Positions 9,035 through 16,936 of a stretch of DNA of 64,000 bases are shown here, piece after piece. How positions within the stretch are numbered: the stretch's first letter is position 1; each line of letters starts with the position of its first letter. This DNA is from Arenimonas terrae (GTDB taxonomy: Bacteria > Pseudomonadota > Gammaproteobacteria > Xanthomonadales > Xanthomonadaceae): the NCBI RefSeq assembly GCF_006265115.1, contig NZ_SMDR01000001.1:62001-126000 (forward strand), written 5' to 3'. The notes beneath the pieces were generated by a model. It did not search any database. It saw only the letters and a program-made list of their open reading frames with translations, and was not told the origin of the DNA. The translations under genes and the position numbers were made by a program.

Positions 9035-9565
9035 TCAGCGCATCTCGAACGCCAGCATCACCCGGTCCACGTCGCCGACGGTGTCGCCGCTCAGCGCATA
9101 ACGCTCGTAGTTGAGCGAGACGCCGAACAGGTCGGTGAAGTCGTAGCCCAGGCCCAGGCCGTAATACGCGTCGGCGCCGGTGTCCTTGAAGCCGGCCTCG
9201 AAGTTGTGGAACTTGTTCTCCCAGCGGTGCACGCCGGCGCGCGCCTGGCCGAAGAACTTCGACTGGCCGAAGGGCAGCTTCGCGGCCAGGCCCAGCTCGA
9301 GCGAGGTGATGCGCAGGTCCATCGGGCCGCCGACCGCCGGCGCGCTGCCGGCGTAGTCGCCCAGGTCGGTGTAGCCGGCCTCCAGCGCGAAGTGGCGGGT
9401 GAAGCGCCAGCCCACGCCCAGCGTCCAGGCATTGCTGCTGTCCTCGAAGTCGGTGCTGTCGGGTTCGGCCTGGCCGATGCCGCCGCGCAGGTAGTGTTCG
9501 TCGGCATGGGCCAGGCCGGGCAGGGTCAGGGCAGCGAGGCAGGCGGCCATCAGGGTCTTGTGCAT
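9035..9565 (-). CDS. outer-membrane beta-barrel protein (OmpA-like/porin-fold)
   Basis: A 176-residue exported protein with a clear signal peptide (MHKTLMAACLAALTLPGLAHA, cleavage near residue 21). The mature part has alternating aromatic/hydrophobic strands (WTLGVGWRFTRHFALEAGYTDLGDY, YYGLGLGYDFTDLFGVSLNYERY) and ends in a C-terminal strand VDRVMLAFEMR, as in 8-stranded OmpA/OmpW-type barrels. Its function is probably structural or a small pore, and no peptidoglycan-binding domain is present. Start 9565 is chosen for the signal peptide; the longer frame adds a non-signal N-terminus. A strong terminator follows it. Confidence 0.8.
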   Translation of the reverse strand: MHKTLMAACLAALTLPGLAHADEHYLRGGIGQAEPDSTDFEDSSNAWTLGVGWRFTRHFALEAGYTDLGDYAGSAPAVGGPMDLRITSLELGLAAKLPFGQSKFFGQARAGVHRWENKFHNFEAGFKDTGADAYYGLGLGYDFTDLFGVSLNYERYALSGDTVGDVDRVMLAFEMR

Positions 9566-9809
9566 TGGGGGAAGTCCTTGCAGAACGTTGCGGGGACCGC
9601 GGCCCGCGGAGCGTGCGTGGCCGGGTGGCGAGCGGTTCGCCGGCGGGCAGCCTCGGGCCTGACGCAAGGTCAAGGTCAACGCGCCGCGGCGTCGTCGTTC
9701 AGCGGCGCTGCAGCTTTCGCGGATCCATTACCTGCGCGCCGTCGCTTTTAACGGAAGCTTGCCGTCGCCGGTGCTGCAATGGGTTTCCTTTTTCCCGGAG
9801 AAAGCGCAG

Positions 9810-10238
9810 ATGGAAACGCAGGAACTGCATCGTGGCCGACTGATCGACCACCTCCAGCTGGTGGTGCGCGACCTGCCCGCGAGCCAGGCGTTCTACGCCG
9901 CCGTCTTCAAGGTGCTGGGCGTGCCGATGGGCGGCACCGGCGAAGGCTATTTCTGGGCCGACGAACTGTTCGTCTCGACCGCCGACAGCGAGGCCGCGCA
10001 GGGCAAGCTCACCGGCCGCCACCATCTGGCCTTCCAGGCGCAGGACCGCGCGATGGTGGACGCCTTCCACCAGGCCGCGCTCGCGCATGGCGGCACCGAC
10101 AACGGCGCGCCCGGCGAACGGCCCTACCATCCTGGGTATTACGCCGCCTTCGTGCTCGACCCCGACGGCAACAACATCGAGGCCGTGTACCACGGCGAGG
10201 CGACGCGCAGCGCGGCTTCGGTGAAGATCACCTTCTGA
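9810..10238 (+). CDS. VOC-family (glyoxalase/bleomycin-resistance fold) protein
   Basis: A 142-residue VOC-fold protein. The first beta-alpha-beta-beta-beta module begins LIDHLQLVVRDLPASQAFYAAVF and the second includes HHLAFQAQDRAMVDAFHQAALAHGG and ends AAFVLDPDGNNIEAVYH. His13 of IDHLQL, the His of RHHLAF and the Glu of NIEAVYH sit where metal ligands occur in this superfamily. Members include lyases, dioxygenases and drug-binding proteins, and the substrate is unknown. GGAG at 9797-9800 supports ATG 9810 over the upstream ATG 9759. The gene is isolated and converges on the two-gene membrane operon. Confidence 0.85.
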   Translation: METQELHRGRLIDHLQLVVRDLPASQAFYAAVFKVLGVPMGGTGEGYFWADELFVSTADSEAAQGKLTGRHHLAFQAQDRAMVDAFHQAALAHGGTDNGAPGERPYHPGYYAAFVLDPDGNNIEAVYHGEATRSAASVKITF

Positions 10239-10252
10239 GCCGCGCGGCTCAG
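10235..10252. terminator. shared palindrome at convergent stop codons
   Basis: CTGAGCCG-CG-CGGCTCAG is a perfect palindrome that contains the TGA of the VOC gene in one arm and the minus-strand stop of the next gene in the other. It could act as a weak bidirectional terminator, but no T-run follows on either strand. Confidence 0.35.
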
Positions 10253-10458
10253 CCCACGTGCACGCCGTGCGGCTCGATCCAGCCCAGGCCGATGCCGGCC
10301 ACCACCAGCAGGATCAGCGCCACCGACAGCGCGATGCGCTTGGTCAGCGAGTTGACGGTGCGGCTGGTCGTGCCCTTGTCCACGACCATGTAGAACAGCC
10401 CGGCGCCCAGGTTCCAGACGATCAGGCAGAGGAAGCCGACGATCAGCAGGGTCTTCAT
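10249..10458 (-). CDS. twin-transmembrane protein (DUF2909-like)
   Basis: A 69-residue protein with two transmembrane helices (about residues 3-27, KTLLIVGFLCLIVWNLGAGLFYM, and 42-60, RIALSVALILLVVAGIGLGW) joined by a short polar loop (VVDKGTTSRTVNSLTKR). This matches the DUF2909 twin-transmembrane family, often found near cytochrome oxidase assembly genes, though none are seen here. The start overlaps the stop of the upstream gene by four bases, so the two minus-strand genes are coupled. The stop codon lies in an 18-bp palindrome shared with the convergent VOC gene. Confidence 0.75.
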   Translation of the reverse strand: MKTLLIVGFLCLIVWNLGAGLFYMVVDKGTTSRTVNSLTKRIALSVALILLVVAGIGLGWIEPHGVHVG

Positions 10459-10802
10459 GGCGTGGCCTCGGGCAGGGCGGAGGAGGGCGGCGCCGCGCGC
10501 CGCCGCAGCAGGACGTGGCGCAGCGCGATGGCCACGCACATCACCGCCAGGAACATGCCGTACGAGATCGTGCTGGCCAGGATCTGCCGCCACAGGTTGC
10601 CGTAACCCGGATCCGCGTTTTCCATGCTCCACCACGTGCCCCAGACGCCGGCCAGCGTCGCCAGCCCCAGGCTGGCGATGTCGAAGACGTTGCGGAAGGC
10701 GCCGCGCGGGCCGCGCGGATAGATCCAGAACAGCGCGCCCAGGATCAGGAACCAGGGCAGGAACAGGATCATCGCGAGGTTGAGTTCGACGTGGGCGTTC
10801 AT
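10455..10802 (-). CDS. small inner-membrane protein, unknown function
   Basis: A 115-residue protein with about three hydrophobic helices: residues 8-26 (NLAMILFLPWFLILGALFW), 38-56 (VFDIASLGLATLAGVWGTWW) and 72-96 (ILASTISYGMFLAVMCVAIALRHVL). It has a positively charged C-terminal tail (LLRRRAAPPSS). I do not recognise the family. The start 10802 (MNAHVELN) is the first in a plausible membrane-protein context. It overlaps the downstream DUF2909-like gene by ATGA and is divergent from the MocR-type regulator, with 126 bases between them. Confidence 0.65.
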   Translation of the reverse strand: MNAHVELNLAMILFLPWFLILGALFWIYPRGPRGAFRNVFDIASLGLATLAGVWGTWWSMENADPGYGNLWRQILASTISYGMFLAVMCVAIALRHVLLRRRAAPPSSALPEATP

Positions 10803-10928
10803 GGCGCGGCCGCGGGGTGGGGATGGCGCACAGTCTAGGTCCACCAGATCAGCCGCGGCAGAATCAGATTTGGCGACAAAAACCGGATCAGATGCTAGGG
10901 TTCAGCCAGTCCCGGCCCGGGAGCCCCG

Positions 10929-12347
10929 ATGAAGCGATACCAGGCCCTGGCCGCCGACCTGGCCAGCTCGATCGAACGCGGCCTGCTCAAACCCGGCGAC
11001 CGCCTGCCGTCCGTGCGCCAGGCCAGCCGCGACCGCGGCCTGAGCCCCGCGACCGTGTTCGAGGCCTATTACCTGCTCGAGGCCCGCGGCCTGGTCGAAT
11101 CGCGGCCGCGCTCGGGCTATTACGTGCGGGCCGCGCCGCCGTCGCTGCCGCCCGAACCCGAACACCGCTCGGCCCCGGACGGCGAGGCGCGGCCGGTGAT
11201 GGTCAGCGAGCGGGTCTTCCGCATGCTGGCCTCGACCATGTCGCGCGACGTGGTGCCGCTGGGCTCGGCCTTTCCCGACCCGCACCTGTTCCCGCTGGCG
11301 CGGCTGGGCCGCGCGCTCGCCGCCGGCGTGGCCGAACTCGAACCCTGGCGCACGGTGGAAAACCTAACGCCCGGCGCGCTGCCGCTGCGCCGCCAGATCG
11401 CGCTGCGCTACCTCGCCGGCGGCCTGCGCCTGGACCCGGACGAGCTGGTGGTCTGCAACGGCGCGCTGGAGGCGCTGAACCTGAGCCTGGCCGCGACCTG
11501 CCGGCCCGGCGACGTGGTGGCGGTGGAGTCGCCGTGTTTCTACGCCTGCCTGCAGGCGCTGGAAGCGCGCGGCCTGCACGCGCTGGAAGTGGCCACCGAC
11601 CCGCGCGAGGGCATGGACCTGGACGCGCTGGACGCCGCCATCGCACGCCACCGCCCCAGGGCCGTGTGGCTGATGAGCAATTTCCAGAACCCGCTGGGCA
11701 GCGCGATGGGCCCGGAAAAAAAGCGCGCACTGGTCGAACTCGTGGCGCGTCACCAGCTGCCGCTGATCGAGGACGACGTCTACGGCGAGCTGCATTTCGG
11801 CCGCCAGCGCCCGGTGTCGTGCAAGGCCTTCGATACCCAGGGCTGGGTGCTGCACTGTTCGTCCTTTTCGAAAACGCTGGCGCCCGGCTACCGGATCGGC
11901 TGGGTCGCGCCAGGGCGTTTCCTGCACGAAGTGGCCAAGCAGAAACTCGCGACCTCGCTGACGACCTGCGTGCCGGCGCAGCTGGGCCTGGCGCGTTACC
12001 TCGAGCGCCGCGGCTTCGAGCGCCACCTGGTCGGACTGCGCGACACCCTGCAGGCCCGCCGCGACCGCTACCTGGACGCGGTGCAGCGCGTATTCCCCGA
12101 CGGCACGCGCGTCAGCCGCCCGGCGGGCGGCTATTTCCTGTGGCTGGAACTGCCGTCCGGCACCGACACGCTGGAGCTGCAGCAGCAGGCGATGGCCCGG
12201 GGCATCAGCCTGGCGCCGGGGCCGATGTTCTCGGCCACCCAGGGCTTCGGCCACTGCCTGCGCCTGAACTACGGACACCCGCTGGACGAGCGCATGGACG
12301 CGGCCCTGCGCCAGGTCGGCGAGATGGCGAAGCGGCTGGCGGGGTGA
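10929..12347 (+). CDS. MocR-type GntR/aminotransferase-fold transcriptional regulator
   Basis: A 472-residue MocR-family protein. Residues 1-70 form a GntR winged helix (LLKPGDRLPSVRQASRDRGLSPATVFEAYYLLEARGLVESRPRSGYYV). Residues 95-470 form a fold-type I aminotransferase domain with NPLGSAM, DDVYGEL and the PLP Schiff-base lysine K315 in SSFSKTLAPGYRIGW. MocR proteins sense PLP or amino-acid adducts and usually control a neighbouring gene, for instance in PLP, taurine or GABA metabolism. The divergent membrane-protein pair is the nearest possible target. The enzyme residues are intact, so a residual catalytic role cannot be excluded. Confidence 0.9.
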   Translation: MKRYQALAADLASSIERGLLKPGDRLPSVRQASRDRGLSPATVFEAYYLLEARGLVESRPRSGYYVRAAPPSLPPEPEHRSAPDGEARPVMVSERVFRMLASTMSRDVVPLGSAFPDPHLFPLARLGRALAAGVAELEPWRTVENLTPGALPLRRQIALRYLAGGLRLDPDELVVCNGALEALNLSLAATCRPGDVVAVESPCFYACLQALEARGLHALEVATDPREGMDLDALDAAIARHRPRAVWLMSNFQNPLGSAMGPEKKRALVELVARHQLPLIEDDVYGELHFGRQRPVSCKAFDTQGWVLHCSSFSKTLAPGYRIGWVAPGRFLHEVAKQKLATSLTTCVPAQLGLARYLERRGFERHLVGLRDTLQARRDRYLDAVQRVFPDGTRVSRPAGGYFLWLELPSGTDTLELQQQAMARGISLAPGPMFSATQGFGHCLRLNYGHPLDERMDAALRQVGEMAKRLAG

Positions 12348-12391
12348 GGGGCATGCGCTGATCGTACGACCAGGCCGACATGCAGCGCTGT

Positions 12392-13018
12392 CTAGTCGTC
12401 GAACGCGGCGTGGTAGCTCACCGTGCCGGTCGGTGCGCTGCCGGAGAAGACCAACGCCTGGAAGTATTCCGGCGGAACGCCGGGCAGCACCAGGCCGGGC
12501 GCGGCGGCGAAACCGAAGCGGCTGTAGTAGACAGGATCCCCCAGCACCACGCAGCCGATGGCGCCGCGGGCGCGCAGTTCGTCCAGGGCCTGGTCGACCA
12601 GGCGCCGGCCGATGCCCTTACGCTGGAAGTGCGGGTGTACCGAGACCGGGCCGAGCCCGAACCAGCCCGATTCGCCGCCTGACAAGCGGATCGGCGATGC
12701 CGCGACGTGCCCCAGCACCGCGCCCCCTTGCTCGGCGACCAGGGACACCGTCAGGGCGCCGTCGCGGCGAAGCCGTCGCACGATCGCCTGCTCGGTGCCG
12801 CTGCGGTGCTCAGCCTTGCGGAACGCTGCCAGCGTGACGGCTTCGATGGCGTCGGCATCGTCGCGTGTCTCGCCACGGATCGCCAGCACGCCGGTCGAAC
12901 GTGCCAGCAGAAACCACGCAAGCCCGATCACCGCGACCAGCCCTGCCAGCGCCCCCAGGGCCAGCTCCACCAGGTTCGACGGATCGGACGCCTGCGCCGA
13001 CTCCGCCAGCATCAGCAT
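12392..13018 (-). CDS. GNAT-family N-acetyltransferase with an N-terminal transmembrane segment
   Basis: The GNAT domain starts about residue 45 (VLAIRGETRDDADAIEAVTLAAF) and has the acetyl-CoA loop VSVHPHFQRKGIGRRLVDQAL plus GDPVYYSRFGF, typical of the YhbS-like subgroup. Unusually, the frame extends upstream from ATG 13018 through a hydrophobic stretch (residues 18-39, ELALGALAGLVAVIGLAWFLL). This would make a 208-residue membrane-anchored enzyme. If translation instead starts at GTG 12889, the product is a normal soluble 166-residue GNAT. The open frame and the well-formed helix favour the longer form, but no strong Shine-Dalgarno decides it. It lies 65 bases downstream of the cytochrome-rhodanese gene on the same strand. 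The substrate is unknown. Confidence 0.75.
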   Translation of the reverse strand: MLMLAESAQASDPSNLVELALGALAGLVAVIGLAWFLLARSTGVLAIRGETRDDADAIEAVTLAAFRKAEHRSGTEQAIVRRLRRDGALTVSLVAEQGGAVLGHVAASPIRLSGGESGWFGLGPVSVHPHFQRKGIGRRLVDQALDELRARGAIGCVVLGDPVYYSRFGFAAAPGLVLPGVPPEYFQALVFSGSAPTGTVSYHAAFDD

Positions 13019-13083
13019 CGCAATCAACAGCAGCGCCGCCCGGCCCGGGCGGAGCGAAAGAATGCGCGAGGGCGTTCCGCGGC

Positions 13084-14172
13084 TCAATGGGCGTGGTCGT
13101 GCGTGTCGGCGCCGCCTTCGGCGCGGCCGGCGGCGACCGGGTAGCCCAGGCTGATCCAGCCCTGGATGCCTTCGTAGAGCACGGCGGTGTTCTGCAGGCC
13201 GCTGGCGCGCAGCCGGGTCACCACCGATTCGGCGGCGGCGCGCGGGCATTCGCAGTAGGCGACGATCCAGGTGCCGTCGGTGGGCAGGCTGGCCATCACT
13301 TCCTCGCGGCTGGCGTAGTAGGGTGCAGGCACCGCGCCGGCGATGTGCGCCATCTGCCACATCGAGGTGACGCGGGTGTCGAGCAGCACCATCTTCTTGC
13401 CGGCCTTGAGCTCGCGGTCGAGTTCGGCGGCGCTGACATACAGCCCGTCGCGCAGCGTGAACTCCGGCTCGGCGGCATCGGGGTTGAGCACGATCCGGTC
13501 CAGCGGCGGCGGTTCGGCCAGCACCGGCGTGCGCTGCTCCCAGCCGCTGGCGCGGCTGCGCAGGAAGGCGGTCAGGCTGTCGATCTGCGGGTCGGTGAGC
13601 TTGCCCAGGAAGGCCGGCATCGGCGTGCCGTCGCGGCCGTTGGCGATGGCGTGGCGCAGGAAGGCGTCGGGCGTCAGCGCCAGCATCGCGGCATTGCCCA
13701 GCGCGGTGCCGGTGCCGCCTTCGCCCTTGCCGCCGTGGCAGCCGGCGCAGTTTTTCCGGTAGAGCTTCGCGCCCTCGGCGACGTCGCCCTGCACCGGCGC
13801 CGCGCCGAGCGGGAAGGGCCGCGCCTCGGCGACCGTTGCCAGCCAGTGCGCCAGGTTGCGGATCTGGTCGCGGGTCATCGGGCCGCCGACTTCGTCCAGG
13901 TAACCGCCCATCGGCGTGCCGGGGCGGCCGTAGCTGATCGCCTCGCGCAGCACCATCGGGAAGCCGGTCTCGAGCAGCGAGCGCGAACGCAGCGAGGGCG
14001 CGTGGTCGTTGACGTGGCCCTGGCGGTCGGCGCCGTGGCAGAGCGCGCAGTAGCGCTGGTAGTCGCTTTCGGCGGACTGCATCTGTTCCGGCGTCAGCCC
14101 TTGCGCCGACGCCGCGTGCGCGAGGCCGAAGGAAACGAAGGCGAACAGGCGGAGCAGCGTACGTGCGTTCAT
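13084..14172 (-). CDS. dihaem cytochrome c fused to a rhodanese domain
   Basis: A 362-residue periplasmic protein. The signal peptide covers residues 1-23 (MNARTLLRLFAFVSFGLAHAASA). Two class I cytochrome c domains follow, with haem motifs CALCH at 42-46 and CAGCH at 142-146 and axial Met candidates in GTPMGGYL and GTPMPAFL. Residues 240-350 form a rhodanese domain (LLDTRVTSMWQMAHIAGAVPAPY) with active-loop cysteines C307 and C309 in AYCECP. The C-terminus (DTHDHAH) could bind metal. Electron transfer coupled to sulphur transfer, for example in sulphide or sulphane oxidation, is inferred. Start 14172 is set by the signal peptide. Confidence 0.88.
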   Translation of the reverse strand: MNARTLLRLFAFVSFGLAHAASAQGLTPEQMQSAESDYQRYCALCHGADRQGHVNDHAPSLRSRSLLETGFPMVLREAISYGRPGTPMGGYLDEVGGPMTRDQIRNLAHWLATVAEARPFPLGAAPVQGDVAEGAKLYRKNCAGCHGGKGEGGTGTALGNAAMLALTPDAFLRHAIANGRDGTPMPAFLGKLTDPQIDSLTAFLRSRASGWEQRTPVLAEPPPLDRIVLNPDAAEPEFTLRDGLYVSAAELDRELKAGKKMVLLDTRVTSMWQMAHIAGAVPAPYYASREEVMASLPTDGTWIVAYCECPRAAAESVVTRLRASGLQNTAVLYEGIQGWISLGYPVAAGRAEGGADTHDHAH

Positions 14173-14296
14173 GGTGGAAGCGGGCAGGGCGGTTCCGCGC
14201 AGCCTATCACCGCCGTGTCCCCCCTTGAGAAGGGCGTCGGGCCGAACCACAATTGGCCGCCGCCGCCCCATCGCGGGCAGGCCAAGAGAGAGCCCG

Positions 14297-14962
14297 ATGC
14301 ACACGCCGGCGCCGCCGAATGCGCACCCGCCCGTCGAAAGGCTGGTGGCCACCCACGCCGGGGCGGTGACCACGCTGCTGTGCGAGGCCTTCTTCGACTA
14401 CCCGGTGATGCGCTACGTGCTGGGCGACGCGCCGGATTACGCCGGCCGCCTGGTGCGGCTGATCGGCCTGTTCACTGCCGGGCGCTGGTTGCGCGGACAT
14501 CCGGTACTGGGCCTGCGCGGCGCCGATGGCGCCCTGCAGGCCGCGATCACGATGACACCGCGCGGTGCGTTTCCCGTGCCGGCGGCGCTGGCCGAACTGG
14601 CCGAGGCGACCTGGAGCACCTTGGGCGCCGACGCGAAGCAGCGTTACGCCACGCTGTGCGAGGCCTGGTCCGCCACCGAGCCGGCGGGCGAACATTGGCA
14701 TGTGAACATGCTGGGCGTCGCCACCGCCGCGCATGGCGCCGGCCACGGCGGCCGCCTGCTGGCCGCCGCGCTCGACCTCGCGGCCGAAGACCCCGCCGCG
14801 CAGGCCGTGGACCTGACCACGGAAGATGCCGCCAACCTGGGCTTCTACACGCGGCGTGGATTCGAGCTTGCCGGGCATTGCCGCGTCGGGACCGCGCTGG
14901 AAACCTGGACCCTGGTGGCGCCGCGGCATGCCGGGGGCGGGTTCGGAAAACTGCGCCCGTAG
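14297..14962 (+). CDS. GNAT-family N-acetyltransferase
   Basis: A 221-residue acetyltransferase of the GNAT fold. The N-terminal helices include GAVTTLLCEAFFDYPVMRYVL. The central strand and acetyl-CoA loop are HVNMLGVATAAHGAGHGGRLLAAALDLA, in which the usual R/Q-x-x-G-x-G/A signature is relaxed. The C-terminal part LTTEDAANLGFYTRRGFELAGH is characteristic of GNAT proteins that modify amines or small molecules. AGAGAG upstream of ATG 14297 supports this start rather than the longer frame from 14171, which overlaps the divergent cytochrome gene start. It converges on the sensor-kinase gene. The substrate is unknown. Confidence 0.8.
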   Translation: MHTPAPPNAHPPVERLVATHAGAVTTLLCEAFFDYPVMRYVLGDAPDYAGRLVRLIGLFTAGRWLRGHPVLGLRGADGALQAAITMTPRGAFPVPAALAELAEATWSTLGADAKQRYATLCEAWSATEPAGEHWHVNMLGVATAAHGAGHGGRLLAAALDLAAEDPAAQAVDLTTEDAANLGFYTRRGFELAGHCRVGTALETWTLVAPRHAGGGFGKLRP

Positions 14963-14980
14963 GCACGCGGTCGCCCGTCG

Positions 14981-16249
14981 TCAGCGCGCCTGCGTCGCGC
15001 GCAGGGCGAAACGGGCGCACACCTGGCCGTCCTGCCCGCGCACGTCGAGCGAGATGCCGTGGCGGTCGCAAAGCCGCTGCACGATGCCCAGGCCCAGCCC
15101 CAGGCCAGGACTGGCGTCGCGCCGTTGCCCAAAGGGTCTGTCGGCGTCCGGCGGGACCGGATTGACGATGCACAGTTCGCCGTCTTCCAGGTGGATGCGC
15201 ACGGTGCCCTCCGCGCTGTGGGCCAGGGCATTGCCGATCAGGTTCGACAGCAGGCAGCGCAGCACCGGTTCGGGCAGGTCGGTAAGCGTCGGCTCCGGCA
15301 GCTCGATGTCCAGCTCGATCGCCCGGCCCTCGGCCAGCGGCGACAGGTCGACGATGATCCGTTCGAGCACCGGAAGCACGCGCACCGTGCCGCCCGGCGC
15401 CACGGCCTGTTCGCGCGCCAGCGACAGCATCAGGTCCACCGTGGCCTGCAGCTGCATCGCCGACTGATGCAGGTGCCCGGCGCTGGCGCGCGCGTCGGCG
15501 TCGAGGTCGGTGCGCGCCAGCAGGCGTTCGCTGGCGCTGCGGATCACGGTCAGGGGCGTGCGCAGTTCGTGGCTGACGTCGCGGGTGAACTCGCGTTCGC
15601 GGGCGACGAAGTCGCGCAGCCGCGCGACCAGCGATTCCAGGCCGCGCGCCAGCACGCCCACCTCGTCGTTGCGGAAGCCCTGGTCCAGCTGCGCCGGCAG
15701 GTTCGCCGGGTCCATCGTTTCCACCACGGTGGCCAGCTGCGCCAATGGCCCAGCGGTGCGCCGGGCGAGCCACGCCGCCACCGCCAGCGACAGCAGCACC
15801 AGCGCGGCGGCGGCGATCGCCAGCAGCCACAGGACCTCGTCGCGCATCGAACGCACCACCAGCTGGCCGCTCACTTCCGCGACGAGCCAGGCGGTGGTGG
15901 CGCCGCCTTTTTCGGTCAGCGGGAGCACGTGATAATGGCGTCCGTCCTGGCCGGCGAATTCGCGGCGCCAGGGTTCGTCCGCGCGCGCCGCGCGCAGGTC
16001 GTCGGGGAAGTCTTCAGTGCGGGTGTACAGGCGCACGTAGGGTTCGTGCGGTGTGCCCCAGCGGCCGGTGGCCGCGCGTCCTTCCCGCAGCACGGCGGCT
16101 TCGCGCGCCAGCGTGTCTTCCAGCAGCTCGTCCTCCACCGCATACATGAAGGTGACCGCGAACAGGCCGAACAGCCCGGCCACCAGCAGCGTGAGCAGCC
16201 CGAAGGCCCACATCAGCCGCCGGCGCAGCGGTGCGGCGCGTGCGCTCAC
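14981..16249 (-). CDS. sensor histidine kinase (two-component system)
   Basis: A 422-residue membrane kinase. Transmembrane helices at about 12-36 and 138-162 flank a periplasmic sensor loop of about 100 residues. A HAMP-like linker (RRTAGPLAQLATVVETM) leads to the H box FTRDVSHELRTPL with phospho-acceptor H227. The catalytic domain has N box NLIGNALAHS (about 336-345) and a glycine-rich ATP lid GLGLGLGIVQRL. The start ATG overlaps the stop of the upstream response regulator by four bases. The ligand is not readable; the periplasmic part resembles small-sensor PhoQ/QseC-type kinases of xanthomonads only in layout. Confidence 0.93.
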   Translation of the reverse strand: MSARAAPLRRRLMWAFGLLTLLVAGLFGLFAVTFMYAVEDELLEDTLAREAAVLREGRAATGRWGTPHEPYVRLYTRTEDFPDDLRAARADEPWRREFAGQDGRHYHVLPLTEKGGATTAWLVAEVSGQLVVRSMRDEVLWLLAIAAAALVLLSLAVAAWLARRTAGPLAQLATVVETMDPANLPAQLDQGFRNDEVGVLARGLESLVARLRDFVAREREFTRDVSHELRTPLTVIRSASERLLARTDLDADARASAGHLHQSAMQLQATVDLMLSLAREQAVAPGGTVRVLPVLERIIVDLSPLAEGRAIELDIELPEPTLTDLPEPVLRCLLSNLIGNALAHSAEGTVRIHLEDGELCIVNPVPPDADRPFGQRRDASPGLGLGLGIVQRLCDRHGISLDVRGQDGQVCARFALRATQAR

Positions 16250-16935
16250 GCGTCGGGCTCGAGCTTGAAGCCGACGCCGTGCACCGTGCGCAGCATCGGC
16301 GTGGGGAAGGGCCGGTCCAGCGCCTGGCGCAGCACGTACAGATGCGAACGCAGCGGATCGGACTGCGGCGCCTCTTCGCCCCAGACCTTCTGCACCAACT
16401 CGCTGCGCGTCAGCGTGCGCGGCCAGGCTTCGGCCAGGGCCAGCAGCAGCTGGTAGGGGATGTTCGGCAGTTCGACCGGCTGGCCGTCGCGGGTCACCGC
16501 ATGCGTGCGCCGGTCGATGGCCAGCCCGCCCACGCGCAGCCGCACCGGTTCGCCGACGCGGTGGCGCCGCGCCAGCGCCAGGCAGCGCGCCAGCAGTTCG
16601 GCGCCGGCGAAGGGTTTGACCAGGTAGTCGTCGGCGCCGGCCTCGAAGCCGCGCACTTTGTCCTCGACCGCGTCGCGCGCGGTCAGCATCAGCACCGGCA
16701 CGTGCCGGTCGGCTTCCAGGCGCAGACGCTCGCAGACGCGCAGGCCTTCCAGGCCGGGCAGGCCGAGGTCGAGCACCATCACGTCGGGCGGATCCGCCAG
16801 CGCCAGCGCCAGGCCGGTACGGCCGTCGGCGGCGAAGTCGACCCGGTGGCCCTGCGCCTCCAGCAGGCCGGCGAGCTGGGAACGCAGGGCCAGGTTGTCT
16901 TCGACGATCAGGACGCGGAGGCCGGGGGCGGTCAT
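16246..16935 (-). CDS. OmpR/PhoB-family response regulator
   Basis: A 229-residue regulator with a receiver domain (acidic pocket E12-D13, phospho-acceptor D56 in VMVLDLGLP, T85 in LMLTARD, K107 in YLVKPF) and a C-terminal OmpR winged helix (LTRSELVQKVWGEEAPQSDPLRSHLYVLRQALD..MLRTVHGVGFKLE). It is transcribed with, and overlaps, the downstream histidine kinase, so they form a cognate pair. The preceding DJ-1/PfpI gene on the same strand ends only two bases from its start, so it may belong to the same transcript. Confidence 0.94.
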   Translation of the reverse strand: MTAPGLRVLIVEDNLALRSQLAGLLEAQGHRVDFAADGRTGLALALADPPDVMVLDLGLPGLEGLRVCERLRLEADRHVPVLMLTARDAVEDKVRGFEAGADDYLVKPFAGAELLARCLALARRHRVGEPVRLRVGGLAIDRRTHAVTRDGQPVELPNIPYQLLLALAEAWPRTLTRSELVQKVWGEEAPQSDPLRSHLYVLRQALDRPFPTPMLRTVHGVGFKLEPDA

Positions 16936-16936
16936 C

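Noticed and set aside
12865-15165. 766-codon plus-strand ORF across the cytochrome-rhodanese gene
   Set aside because: Spans several real genes on both strands with no recognisable motifs; an artefact of high GC.
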